This document shows positions 34,599-43,855 of a stretch of DNA of 64,000 bases, in pieces. A model generated the notes under the pieces. It had not been told where the DNA came from, made no database searches, and worked only from the letters and a program-made list of their open reading frames with translations. The position numbers and the translations under genes were made by a program. The stretch covers positions 139,074 through 203,073 of the forward strand of contig JAVVQG010000007.1 of assembly GCA_036655355.1 (NCBI GenBank). Direction: 5' to 3'. Source of the stretch: JAUNSR01 sp036655355 (GTDB taxonomy: Bacteria > Bacteroidota > Bacteroidia > Bacteroidales > JAUNSR01). Position 1 is the stretch's first letter. Each line of letters opens with the position of its first letter.

Positions 34599-36905
34599 TT
34601 AATTAACAAATTTCGGTGTATTAATCAAGAAACCAATATTTAAACCGAAATTCCAATCATTCTTAGGCTTGCTGTAATGATTGACAAAAAGTGAAATGCT
34701 TGCAAACGGAAGTTTACAGACGGCAGACACTTCCGCCAAATGTAACGGGTCTAACTCAAAAGCTTTTATTTCAGCCTTATTATTTACTCCTGGAACAATT
34801 CTTCTCAGAGGCTGAAATCCATATATCTCACCTCTTAATTGGAGTATCGAATTAATCTTCCAAATAGGCTTGATCCCCACTGCAATAAAGTTCATAGCTC
34901 TGAAATACTGGTTGAAGACAACCTTACTGTGTTGGGTTGGAGTAAATGCGGGAGCCTGAAGAATGGTTGCAGTATAATTTGAGAAAGTAGGCTTATTGGA
35001 AACAAAAGCATCCCCGCTTACTCCCCAGGCAAATTTCTTTGATGGATTGAAATAGTACTCTGTTTTATAATTAATCTGCACCCATTTGTGATTCTCGGAT
35101 GTACGATCCGATTTAGAAGTCCCCTCTATTTGATCTAATGAAGGAAGAAATGTATCAGACCCACTTAGAAACTTTCCTTGTAATAAATGACGATGACCTT
35201 CTGTTGGATAGTCACGCGTCATAATTCGGTTTATATCGAACTTAAGAAGCAGACACCACAATTTGTATCGACTCAAATCCGCGTCATTGGAACTAAAATC
35301 GATTTGATTACTTTGGTAATACGCATCACGAAGATATCCGTATCCTCCTCCAAACACCAATTTCCCGGCAGTTGAGAGAGGCATTCCTATTTCCAGCATT
35401 CCATAATTCTCACTCTGATCGATAAAGCACGGAGATTCAGACAGGGAGAAAAGTTTATCACTTTCATAATACTTTTGACTGATGAAAGAATAACGCGCGT
35501 TTACATAAATAGGCAACGACAACGGTAGGTCTAAACGAATACCGGTATTCACTGTATTGTAAGACTTTCCTAACTGCACATTCATTCGCATATCTGCCGC
35601 ATAGAGACTCAATATCCGGTAGTTTGCGCCGAAATAGATCCTGTTCGAGTTCATCGAAGTAATAAAACCACCGATTGAAGTTTCAAGATCCTTATTCAAT
35701 TTTACATTCAAAAGTAAATCAAAGTTCCCCTCTTGATTCGGTTTTGCATAAGGCATGATTTCAGTAATCTTCGAATCAGATAACAGACCGAAATAGTTTC
35801 GCTCGGCATCTTGCATCGAAAGTGTTTCTCCCTCCTTAATCTGAAATTGGTCTTTAATGAAACGCGACTGGAGCGTATTAGGACCCTCAATCTTTACATC
35901 TGAGAACTTAACGATAGGATCTTGACTCCGATAATGTTGACGGTTTATCACAACTGCCTCCTTGGGCATCTCCCTTTTTACACGCTTCTTGATCTGATCT
36001 ACATAGGCGATTCCTTTATCGTAACCGATCTTGTAAATCTCATCCGCTTTATGCATATCCAACAGAGAAACATCGTCTAATTTAAACTTAATGGATATAC
36101 CATCGATCGAATCAATTTCATAACGGGTTTTCTGCATCACCATATTATCGATTTGCGTCATCAGATCATCCTCTTCCGGTTTGGCAGGATTATCAGAAAC
36201 AACACTCCCAATGATGAAATCAGGAGCAAAATCCTCTTTCATCACATCTACGGGATAGTTGTTATAGATTCCTCCGTCATAGGCAAGTATGCCGTCAATC
36301 ATAATGGGTTTAAACACGAAAGGAAAAGTCATGGAAGCGCGAACCGCATCCCCTAATTCTCCGGTTCCCAATATCAAAGGTCTTTTGTTGTAGACATCAG
36401 ACGCTACGGCTCGAAAAGGGACGAACAGATTGTTGAAATCGCCTTTGCAACGGGATGTTGAAGCGGCAAATAATTTCATAAAAGCAAAGTTCATCGGTAG
36501 CGGATTGATGAGACTTTGGGGAAGAAAACGTCGTTTGATCTTTGTAGAATCTGAAAAGTTCGTCTTAACACTAAAAAAAGCAGGAGTGGCTTCCGGTCTT
36601 TTGAAATAGTTAATCATACTATCGTCTATCTTACCTGTTTGCCATAGCCTAAATTCATCAGACTTAATCAAAGCGATCATCTCTTCGGTAGAATATCCCA
36701 TTGCATACATGGAGCCAACAACGGCACCCATAGAAGTTCCGGCAATATAATCAATCGGAATATTATTATCCTCCAATGCTTGAATTACGCCGATATGGGC
36801 AATTCCGCGGGCTCCCCCTCCACTTAAAACTAGCCCTACTCGTTGAGATAAAAGGGGAAAAGAGGCCGTCGATAAAAAAGAAAGAAATAAAAAAAGTTTC
36901 TTCAT
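34599..36905 (-). CDS. Patatin-like phospholipase fused to an outer-membrane barrel
   Basis: The 768-residue protein has a signal peptide (residues 1-20) and a patatin domain (about 22-230). The oxyanion motif is GGGARG and the Ser-Asp dyad is Ser58 in GTSMG and Asp210 in DGGIYNN. It then has a POTRA-like region (about 310-390) and a C-terminal beta-barrel resembling BamA/TamA. This is the layout of PlpD/type Vd-like phospholipases and related Bacteroidota proteins, so it may present a phospholipase at or across the outer membrane. ATG at 36905 was taken because a stretch from 37022 would span the terminator of the upstream gene. Confidence 0.85.
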   Translation of the reverse strand: MKKLFLFLSFLSTASFPLLSQRVGLVLSGGGARGIAHIGVIQALEDNNIPIDYIAGTSMGAVVGSMYAMGYSTEEMIALIKSDEFRLWQTGKIDDSMINYFKRPEATPAFFSVKTNFSDSTKIKRRFLPQSLINPLPMNFAFMKLFAASTSRCKGDFNNLFVPFRAVASDVYNKRPLILGTGELGDAVRASMTFPFVFKPIMIDGILAYDGGIYNNYPVDVMKEDFAPDFIIGSVVSDNPAKPEEDDLMTQIDNMVMQKTRYEIDSIDGISIKFKLDDVSLLDMHKADEIYKIGYDKGIAYVDQIKKRVKREMPKEAVVINRQHYRSQDPIVKFSDVKIEGPNTLQSRFIKDQFQIKEGETLSMQDAERNYFGLLSDSKITEIMPYAKPNQEGNFDLLLNVKLNKDLETSIGGFITSMNSNRIYFGANYRILSLYAADMRMNVQLGKSYNTVNTGIRLDLPLSLPIYVNARYSFISQKYYESDKLFSLSESPCFIDQSENYGMLEIGMPLSTAGKLVFGGGYGYLRDAYYQSNQIDFSSNDADLSRYKLWCLLLKFDINRIMTRDYPTEGHRHLLQGKFLSGSDTFLPSLDQIEGTSKSDRTSENHKWVQINYKTEYYFNPSKKFAWGVSGDAFVSNKPTFSNYTATILQAPAFTPTQHSKVVFNQYFRAMNFIAVGIKPIWKINSILQLRGEIYGFQPLRRIVPGVNNKAEIKAFELDPLHLAEVSAVCKLPFASISLFVNHYSKPKNDWNFGLNIGFLINTPKFVN

Positions 36906-36982
36906 CACACAATGTTTTGAATCCAGAAGCACAAAAGTAAGACATTTCGCTTTTAAGAGCGTAATCTGTGCAATATTAAAAA

Positions 36983-37017
36983 TAGATGTTGTAATTTGTT
37001 TTATATTACAACATCTA
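36983..37017 (-). terminator. Terminator of the S41 protease gene
   Basis: TAGATGTTGTAAT at 36983-36995 pairs perfectly with 37005-37017. On the minus strand the hairpin is followed by TTTTTAATATT. Confidence 0.8.
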
Positions 37018-37051
37018 CACATATTTGGTTAGCAGCACTTTAATAAAAAAT

Positions 37052-38482
37052 TTACTGATTCAATAATATTCCTGATGCAGTTAATTTCAGCGATAAAGAG
37101 GAGTAAGAGGGAGTGAATGGCATATCGGAGCTTCTTGTTTGGTTGGATGAGCGGCTATCTGTAATTGCTGAAGGCAACTCTGAAATCAGTCCCATATCAT
37201 AAAGGGCTCTTGAGATCAACGCATCCTCCGCCGTACCTAATTCGCCAAGGGTTTTCTTTCTACTCAATTCATCATAATAGTAATCGCCTATCGGAGTGAA
37301 TCCCTCTTTGTAGTCTCCGAATTCATCTTTATTGGTAATTGATGCCACTATAGGGTGTAAACTCCAACCGGCTTCTTTGTTTACAAATTCTTCAGATCCC
37401 ACATTTTTCCCTTCCGTAGTGGTTCCTATCTGAATAACAGACATTATCCCATTGGCCTGCAACCCATTCATCACCACCTCACTGGAGGAAGCGGTTGTTC
37501 CGGATGTAAGAATGTAAACCCTATTTAGATTGAGGTTCTGTACACCTTTTGTGGTTGAATCAAATTTCAACGAATAATTTCGCTGTTTCCGTGAAGAGTG
37601 ATAACTCACGTTACAAAAAGTCTCGCCGAATACACTTTCAGGAATGATCATGGAAGCTAGCAGATGAGCACACGTGAGGTAACCTCCTCTGTTAAAACGC
37701 AGATCGAGAATCAGTTCCTGTGCATTTTGATCTCTAAAACGCTTAAAGACCTCCTTCAGTTCCTGATCCCATGATTTATCACTAAATCCGTCCGGTCCGG
37801 TTGAGAAATGAGTATAACATAAATAAGCTACATTTCTATTATCGAATCTCAGCAGCGTATCTTTGAGAATAGGGCTATCCTTGATTACGACAGCGGCGGA
37901 AAGGGACAACTCTTTTTGAATTTGAATGTTTTCCGAATAATCCCCTTCGTATATCCCAATCGAGGCTCCATTACCTGCTAACAGCCGGTTGTAGTTAGTA
38001 GCGTTTATCGCAACATTATCCACTTTCAATACCCACATACCCCTGCGAACACCGGCCTGATGAGCCGGAGATCCCGGTACAACGTAAAGAATTCTGGCAT
38101 AATAATTTTCAGTTCCTTGAATTGCATACAATACCAACTCCAGCCCGTAACTTCTGCCATCTATTTCAAAAAGACGCGTTTTAGTTGGAGACGGTTCTAT
38201 CTGCTCCATATAAGAATACCAATAGGTCTTATTATTACGAACCTTTTTCTCTTGATCTGACAGAAGAGAGTTATAAAATGTCTCCGCCTGTGCATACAGA
38301 TCATAGCTATCAACAGACTGAATATCATCCAACCACAGATAATTAGCTTTCATGGTTTTATAAATCCAATCATTCGTAGTAGCTTCCGTAGTATAAATCT
38401 CAACCTCCTCATTGAACAAACATGATGTTAAAATGAAGAGTGTGATCAAACTTAAAAAGGCATTTATAGTTCTGTTCTTCAT
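37052..38482 (-). CDS. S41-family (C-terminal processing) peptidase lipoprotein
   Basis: The 476-residue protein has a lipobox LTSC (modified Cys21). A PDZ-like domain (about 110-200, VVPGSPAHQAGVRRG) is followed by an S41 catalytic domain (about 205-420). The Ser region SGTTASSSEVV and the Lys region GTTTEGKNVG match the CtpA/Tsp Ser-Lys dyad layout, and LDLRFNRGG is the conserved core motif. Such proteases process envelope proteins; the substrate here is unknown. The ATG at 38482 begins the lipoprotein signal. It may be cotranscribed with phoH2 84 bases upstream. Confidence 0.8.
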   Translation of the reverse strand: MKNRTINAFLSLITLFILTSCLFNEEVEIYTTEATTNDWIYKTMKANYLWLDDIQSVDSYDLYAQAETFYNSLLSDQEKKVRNNKTYWYSYMEQIEPSPTKTRLFEIDGRSYGLELVLYAIQGTENYYARILYVVPGSPAHQAGVRRGMWVLKVDNVAINATNYNRLLAGNGASIGIYEGDYSENIQIQKELSLSAAVVIKDSPILKDTLLRFDNRNVAYLCYTHFSTGPDGFSDKSWDQELKEVFKRFRDQNAQELILDLRFNRGGYLTCAHLLASMIIPESVFGETFCNVSYHSSRKQRNYSLKFDSTTKGVQNLNLNRVYILTSGTTASSSEVVMNGLQANGIMSVIQIGTTTEGKNVGSEEFVNKEAGWSLHPIVASITNKDEFGDYKEGFTPIGDYYYDELSRKKTLGELGTAEDALISRALYDMGLISELPSAITDSRSSNQTRSSDMPFTPSYSSLSLKLTASGILLNQ

Positions 38483-38566
38483 CGTATTATTTCTATTTTG
38501 TTTCCTGCACTTTAATAATGAAAACGGGTAATGCGAATGAAGCAATTCTCTGATTGAATCATCAGA

Positions 38567-39877
38567 TCATAAAAGCTGACTTGAAATTTCGGCTAATTCA
38601 CTGCGTTCCCCTTTTACGAGATTGATATGAGCGAACAGTGGTTGTCCTTTCATTTTATCAATCATATAAGCCAATCCGTTAGACTGAGAATCCAGATAAG
38701 GAGAGTCTATCTGATGGATATCGCCTGTAAATACCATTTTAGTGCCCTCTCCTGCTCGGGTTATAATGGTTTTAATCTCATGAGGAGTCAAGTTCTGAGC
38801 CTCATCTATGATACAATATGTTTCTGCTAGACTGCGCCCGCGAATAAAGGCCAACGCCTCAATAGAAAGACGCTCTGTTGTAAGGAGCTCCTCTATTTGT
38901 TTCGTTAGTCCATCTCCACCCTGATACTTGATGACATTTAGATTATCAAATAAAGGCTGCATATAGGGAGCGATTTTATCTTTCTCTGTACCGGGCAAAA
39001 AGCCGATATCTTTATTTGAAAGACTGACGATCGGTCTCATTAGCAAAATCTGTTTATAGGTTTTACTTTGTTTCAGAGCTGCGGCCAATGCGAGAAGGGT
39101 TTTCCCTGTTCCGGCTCGTCCGGTAAGCGCCACGAGTTTAATATCAGGATCATTTAGAACTTCCAATGAGAAAGCCTGTTCCGCATTTCTGGGTTTAATT
39201 CCGGAACTGACAATTTTTTCTATTTTTCGGATCTTCCGGATGAAAGGATCAAAACGCAATAAGATCGATGAATTTCCATCGCTTAGTGTAAAACACTCGT
39301 TCGCGAGCAGTTCCTCTCCGATCCCTAACTCCTCAACGTCAAAAGAGCGATTTTCTTTGTACATCTTATCGATGATGGCCGAATCGGCTATTTCAATAAT
39401 CCGATTTTCTTTATCAAACTGATCGGTGTTCTTCACTTTGTCCGATCTGTAATCTTCCACTTCAATACCAAGCGAACGCGCCTTCATACGCAGATTGAGG
39501 TCTTTTGTCACCAAAATTGTCTTTTGATCGGGATGAGCGTCAATAATACTTTTGGTTGTGGATAAGATTCGATGGTCTGCCTTCTTCTCCGGGAACGCCT
39601 TTAATATCTCCGGATTGTTTTGCTCTCCTACTACAATATAAAGTTTACCAAGTCCAGGTCCTAATGAAGCACCTTTTGTAAAGAGATTATTATCTGTGAT
39701 CTTATCAATCTCACGAATAAATTCGCGCGCATTGAAATTAATCTGTTCGTTACCTTTTTTAAAATTATCCAACTCCTCAAGCACCACGATCGGAAGATAG
39801 ATATTATTCTCCTGAAAGTTGTATATCGAAGAGGCATCATGCAAAATAACATTGGTATCCAATACAAAATTCTTCAT
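38567..39877 (-). CDS. PhoH2-type PIN-PhoH RNA helicase/nuclease
   Basis: The 436-residue protein joins a PIN domain (about 4-150, starting FVLDTNV with Asp7) to a PhoH ATPase domain (about 230-430). The ATPase has Walker A GRAGTGKT at 253-260 and Walker B YCIIDEAQ. PhoH2 proteins are RNA-unwinding and -cleaving enzymes, sometimes linked to a small antitoxin-like partner; no such partner is seen here. It is cytoplasmic and divergent from folC. The usual length (about 440) fits. Confidence 0.9.
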   Translation of the reverse strand: MKNFVLDTNVILHDASSIYNFQENNIYLPIVVLEELDNFKKGNEQINFNAREFIREIDKITDNNLFTKGASLGPGLGKLYIVVGEQNNPEILKAFPEKKADHRILSTTKSIIDAHPDQKTILVTKDLNLRMKARSLGIEVEDYRSDKVKNTDQFDKENRIIEIADSAIIDKMYKENRSFDVEELGIGEELLANECFTLSDGNSSILLRFDPFIRKIRKIEKIVSSGIKPRNAEQAFSLEVLNDPDIKLVALTGRAGTGKTLLALAAALKQSKTYKQILLMRPIVSLSNKDIGFLPGTEKDKIAPYMQPLFDNLNVIKYQGGDGLTKQIEELLTTERLSIEALAFIRGRSLAETYCIIDEAQNLTPHEIKTIITRAGEGTKMVFTGDIHQIDSPYLDSQSNGLAYMIDKMKGQPLFAHINLVKGERSELAEISSQLL

Positions 39878-40070
39878 GTTTCTTAATTTTAAAGGGTCGA
39901 TTTAAAGATATATAGTTCTTTACTTCCTATAAATTTAGCGAAACGTAATGAGTTTTCCTACTTCAAAGAAGAGAAAAGAAACAAAATAGAAAATAAATAT
40001 GGATATTTGCAAACTGAAAAAGAGGAAACTCAGCGATTCCCCTCATTAAAAGCTATTAAAGGAATTCATC

Positions 40071-41351
40071 ATGATGTCATTTGAAGAAACCACCGAGTTC
40101 TTATTTAATCAGGTTCCTGTATTTCAACATTCGGGTGCATCCGCATATAAACCCGGCTTGGCAAATACAGAAGCTCTGGATAATTATTTCAACCATCCGC
40201 ACCACTCTTTTAAAACCATACATGTAGGAGGCACCAATGGCAAAGGCTCCACATCGCATACCCTGGCGGCCATACTTCAAGAGGCAGGATATAAAGTTGG
40301 ATTATATACCTCTCCGCATCTGGTCGATTTCAGAGAACGAATCCGTGTAAACGGCCAAATGTTACCCAAACAATACGTAATAGAATTCGTGGCGGATCAT
40401 TTCTCAAACATTGAACACATCCATCCCTCCTTCTTTGAATTGACGATGATGATGGCTTTCTGTTATTTCAGAGAAGCAAAAGTCGATGTAGCTATCATTG
40501 AAGTAGGACTTGGCGGCCGACTCGACAGCACCAATATCCTTACACCTGAATTATCCGTCATCACCAACATCAGTTTTGACCATGTGCAATTTTTGGGTAA
40601 CAGCCTTCCCGAAATTGCTGCCGAAAAGGCTGGAATCATGAAAACTGGAATTCCGGTTATTATAGGAGAAGCCGTTGGTGAAGTAAAAGAAGTGTTCAAA
40701 CAAAAAGCGATCGAACAGAACTCACCGCTTTATTTTGCAGAAGAAAGCGGAATTTTATCGAAAGCAGAGCAGACTCCTCAAGGAGAATGGCTTTACCAGA
40801 CAGCGTTATACCCGGATCTTATAGGTGAACTTGGTGGCGAATGCCAGCAAAAAAACGCCCTTACCATATTAACGGCATTAAGTCTCCTAAAGAATTTCAA
40901 TATACCGAAAGAAGCTGTATATAAAGGTTTTAAAAATGTAACTGAGCTAACCGGACTACAGGGACGTTGGCAGAAAATCAAAAACATCCCTTTAACCTAT
41001 TGCGATACCGCCCACAACAAAGGGGGCATCGAATACATTGTAAACCAACTTAGCAAGCAGAAATACAAGAAACTTCGAATCGTATTGGGGATGGCAAACG
41101 ACAAAGACATAACTGGCATTTTAGCTCTTTTGCCGAAGAAAGCTCATTATTATTTCACAAAAGCATCCGTTAACAGAGCGATGGAAGCCGATCAACTGAA
41201 AAGTCTGGCCCAAGATGCTGCCTTAAAAGGTGAAGCATTTCCAACTGTCGAAAGCGCTTATAAGGCGGCTCTCAACGAGAGTGATGCAAATGATTTTATT
41301 TTCATCGGAGGAAGCAACTTTGTAATCGCCGACCTGCTTCAAATCATTTAA
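40071..41351 (+). CDS. folC: Folylpolyglutamate/dihydrofolate synthase
   Basis: The 426-residue enzyme adds glutamate to dihydropteroate or folates using ATP. It belongs to the Mur-ligase superfamily, with P-loop GGTNGKGS at 53-60, TSPHLVDFRERIRVNG near 83-98 and the motifs FELTMMMAF and EVGLGGRLDSTN at about 145-160. Length and motifs are typical. The SPFH gene starts 45 bases downstream, so the two may be one transcript. Two adjacent ATG codons make the exact start (40071 or 40074) uncertain. Confidence 0.94.
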   Translation: MMSFEETTEFLFNQVPVFQHSGASAYKPGLANTEALDNYFNHPHHSFKTIHVGGTNGKGSTSHTLAAILQEAGYKVGLYTSPHLVDFRERIRVNGQMLPKQYVIEFVADHFSNIEHIHPSFFELTMMMAFCYFREAKVDVAIIEVGLGGRLDSTNILTPELSVITNISFDHVQFLGNSLPEIAAEKAGIMKTGIPVIIGEAVGEVKEVFKQKAIEQNSPLYFAEESGILSKAEQTPQGEWLYQTALYPDLIGELGGECQQKNALTILTALSLLKNFNIPKEAVYKGFKNVTELTGLQGRWQKIKNIPLTYCDTAHNKGGIEYIVNQLSKQKYKKLRIVLGMANDKDITGILALLPKKAHYYFTKASVNRAMEADQLKSLAQDAALKGEAFPTVESAYKAALNESDANDFIFIGGSNFVIADLLQII

Positions 41352-41396
41352 ATAAATTTATTCCGAAAGGGATATTCAACTCTAATCATCAAATAA

Positions 41397-42200
41397 ATGA
41401 AGAATCAAACTCTTATCAAAGGTATTATTATTCTTGTCCTCGCGGCACTTATCGTCTTTGTACTGAGCCTTTTTGTTCGCATGGAGCGAATTGATGCCGG
41501 TCATACCGGAATCCGTGTTAATCTAGTGGGTGACAACAAAGGTGTTGACGATATAACTGAAGTAACAGGTTGGGTGGTTTACATGCCCCTTTTCACCGCA
41601 ATCTATGAATTTCCAATCTATACTCAAGTCAAAGACTATGAAGTGTTTCGGGTAAATGCAAAGGACGGTTCAGAATTTACCGTTGATCCTACATTAAGTT
41701 ATTATGTACACCAAGATTCGGTACCACGTATTTTCAGACAATATCGTAAAAGTCTGCGCGAATTGGAAAATGGATATTTGAAAAACGTCATTTACGACTG
41801 TTATCGCCTTACTGCCAACAGCTTCTCTTCAGACTCATTAATGAGCAACCGTGGTGTTTTTGAAGAAGAAGTTCAAAGTCGTCTTGAAACAACACTTCGC
41901 AAAGAGGGATTCATCTATCAGCAACTAACTTCAAACATCACACCTCCTCAATCCTTAAAAGATGCGATTGATTCAAAAAACCGTACGATTCAGGAAGCAA
42001 TGCAGGCTGAAAATAAAGTGAGACAGGCTGAAGCCGACGCACGCATCCGTCGTATTAAGGCTGAAACGGAGAAATATGAAAACGACATGAAAGCAAGTGC
42101 CCTTACTCCTTTAATCATTCAACAGATGTATATTGAGAAATGGGATGGGAAATTGCCGGTATATGGAGAAGTGCCGCAACTTCTTCAAACTGTGAAATAA
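41397..42200 (+). CDS. SPFH/prohibitin-domain membrane protein
   Basis: The 267-residue protein has one N-terminal membrane helix (about 8-28), an SPFH/Band-7 domain (about 30-200) and a C-terminal alpha-helical stretch rich in Glu/Lys (about 195-240). Prohibitin-like proteins form large ring assemblies in membranes and are linked to protein quality control and membrane microdomains. The partner protease is unknown. It follows folC by 45 bases and ends in a strong terminator (42225-42264). Confidence 0.85.
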   Translation: MKNQTLIKGIIILVLAALIVFVLSLFVRMERIDAGHTGIRVNLVGDNKGVDDITEVTGWVVYMPLFTAIYEFPIYTQVKDYEVFRVNAKDGSEFTVDPTLSYYVHQDSVPRIFRQYRKSLRELENGYLKNVIYDCYRLTANSFSSDSLMSNRGVFEEEVQSRLETTLRKEGFIYQQLTSNITPPQSLKDAIDSKNRTIQEAMQAENKVRQAEADARIRRIKAETEKYENDMKASALTPLIIQQMYIEKWDGKLPVYGEVPQLLQTVK

Positions 42201-42224
42201 CTTAATTCGTCTCCCTAAAAGAGT

Positions 42225-42264
42225 AAAGAGCAGAAGAAACTTCAACGAGTTTCTTCTGCTCTTT
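42225..42264. terminator. Terminator after the SPFH gene
   Basis: AAAGAGCAGAAGAAACT at 42225-42241 and 42248-42264 form a perfect 17-bp hairpin with a 6-nt loop. It separates convergent genes. Confidence 0.85.
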
Positions 42265-42306
42265 GTATTTGTAAGCGATGCTTATCCGTACGATTAAAAG
42301 ATCACG

Positions 42307-42525
42307 CTAATCCGGATCTTGAATAAGGTTGATTTCACCTTTGTATCTCTCGATTATCTTACGCAATTCAATCACTTCTGCACGCAGACGGTCAATTTCC
42401 GCAAGAGCTTTAAGATAATGGCTTTTATAAGAAGCACTATTCTCTTCACTCATCGAGTGCAACTCTTCTATATCCTCCTTTAATTCAATTCGGCCATTAT
42501 CGCTTAGAAGATCCTTGTTTTCCAT
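42307..42525 (-). CDS. Small coiled-coil protein
   Basis: The 72-residue protein is charged and predicted largely helical, with a heptad-like pattern in YLKALAEIDRLRAEVIEL. It has no signal peptide. It starts 13 bases after the stop of the secreted protein encoded at 42539-43126 and is very likely cotranscribed with it. I do not recognise a family. Function unknown. Confidence 0.5.
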   Translation of the reverse strand: MENKDLLSDNGRIELKEDIEELHSMSEENSASYKSHYLKALAEIDRLRAEVIELRKIIERYKGEINLIQDPD

Positions 42526-42538
42526 AATTATCTCACTT

Positions 42539-43126
42539 TTATTTCCACTCTTTTATCTCTACATTGGGAGGTAATTGGAACAATGCAGCGTCAATGGAGG
42601 GGTTTTCTTCAAAACTAAGAAACTCTTGCTCCATCACCACTCCGTTGTTTACAGTATGATATTGAATCGGAACTCCCTTATACACCCAATGTGTAACCTC
42701 CTCTTTTCTACCGTTATCATCAATTGTAAATTTGTAGAGATCACATTTGTACCCTTTTAGATCAACTCTTCCAAGATAACGGACATTAAAAGCTTTTTCA
42801 GTCAATGAATCCAATTCAAGCCAGTTGATACGGGGTCGCACACGTGGATATTGGAGTGCTTCCTGAGTCTCCATTTTAATCATAGTCATCATCTTATCCC
42901 CATAAATCGTTCGAGTTTTAAGCGCATGCTCATTTACCCCCATCACAGATTCTATAGCGATACGACGGCCCCAATCTTCAAAATACTCTTTTTGATCAAG
43001 AATGATTCCGCCGGCATTCACTTTCGAATGAATCACTCCTGATTTTACCTCATACCAATTATTTTGCGCAAAAATAAAAAGGCTAAGGCTTACGAAAAGC
43101 CCTAAAATAAAAAAACGTTTGTTCAT
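42539..43126 (-). CDS. Small secreted protein, paralogue of the 10.2-kb protein
   Basis: The 195-residue protein has a signal peptide (MNKRFFILGLFVSLSLFIFA) and a beta-rich mature part. Its C-terminal half matches the protein at 10222-10806 in order and spacing: KC.LY, then HWVYKG, then SFEENPS and F.LPPN. Function unknown; a lipid- or metal-binding LolA-like fold is a guess. Its first codons lie inside the terminator of the upstream DUF695-like gene: the ATG is in the descending arm and the T-run encodes Arg-Phe-Phe-Ile. No separate -7 element was found in the 67 bases upstream. Confidence 0.65.
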   Translation of the reverse strand: MNKRFFILGLFVSLSLFIFAQNNWYEVKSGVIHSKVNAGGIILDQKEYFEDWGRRIAIESVMGVNEHALKTRTIYGDKMMTMIKMETQEALQYPRVRPRINWLELDSLTEKAFNVRYLGRVDLKGYKCDLYKFTIDDNGRKEEVTHWVYKGVPIQYHTVNNGVVMEQEFLSFEENPSIDAALFQLPPNVEIKEWK

Positions 43127-43166
43127 AAGTCAGATCGATTAAATGATGATGACTTATAAACAAACG
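43110..43166 (-). terminator. Terminator hairpin overlapping the next start codon
   Basis: On the minus strand the rising arm is 43166-43150 and the descending arm is 43132-43116. They pair over 17 bases with one G-T wobble across a 17-nt loop. T7 follows at 43115-43109. It lies downstream of the gene at 43194-43631, and its descending arm carries the ATG (43124-43126) of the next gene. Confidence 0.75.
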
Positions 43167-43193
43167 GGAGTTTATGAATGTTCCGCAAATCAA

Positions 43194-43631
43194 TTAATCT
43201 ACGGCATTTTTCTTCATTTCGTACATATCCAGATATTCTTCATTATCCGGATCTTTCTCGGTATAGATCGTGATCGGCAACAATTCGAAATTGGCAAGCG
43301 CTTTATTCAGGCATTCTCCAAAAGCAGGAACATTACGGGTGATAAATACCCAGGTACGCTCATTACTTCCTGTATAAATACCTGTAAGAATTGCCAGTTT
43401 ATCTTTCTCCATTGCTTTCTGTAGAGCATCCTGGACCTCTTCCATCAGCTTTCCGGTTTGGTTGTCAGGCATTCCTTTTGAATCACCCTCATACTTCCAA
43501 TAAATCTCGGCACGTTCTTTAAACTTACCTGATTTGATGAATTCCATGATATGGTCACGACCACTTACAAACACCATATCACCGTTTTCAGCTTCCGAAA
43601 GGGCTGTAAACCAAACATCCGTCAATTTCAT
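43194..43631 (-). CDS. DUF695-like conserved protein
   Basis: The 145-residue protein has no signal peptide. It resembles DUF695-type proteins common in Bacteroidales: NGDMVFVSGRDHIMEF near the start, ILTGIYTGSNERTWVFITRN in the middle and LPITIYTEKDPDNEEY near the end. Its biochemical role is not known. Identification is from memory of the family pattern. It is followed by a strong terminator that runs into the next gene. Confidence 0.65.
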   Translation of the reverse strand: MKLTDVWFTALSEAENGDMVFVSGRDHIMEFIKSGKFKERAEIYWKYEGDSKGMPDNQTGKLMEEVQDALQKAMEKDKLAILTGIYTGSNERTWVFITRNVPAFGECLNKALANFELLPITIYTEKDPDNEEYLDMYEMKKNAVD

Positions 43632-43788
43632 CTGTATTTATTTTTATTTTATTTTACATTCAAATCAGACGCTCCCGTTAATAATCTCCAATAGGTATCT
43701 CCACACCTACCGAGCCAGGAAAATTCATCTGTACACTATTTATCTAATATAGATTACAAAGATAATCAATTTTCATCGCTTTCAATAA

Positions 43789-43843
43789 AATAAAGAAGGC
43801 GGATAGTTCACGTATATTTTCGGAACTATCCACCTTCTTTATT
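43789..43843 (-). terminator. Terminator of the outer-membrane barrel gene
   Basis: Arms 43789-43808 and 43824-43843 pair over 20 bases with one mismatch. On the minus strand the hairpin is followed by a T-rich stretch. It lies 13 bases after the stop codon at 43856. Confidence 0.8.
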
Positions 43844-43855
43844 TTTTCTTTGTGA

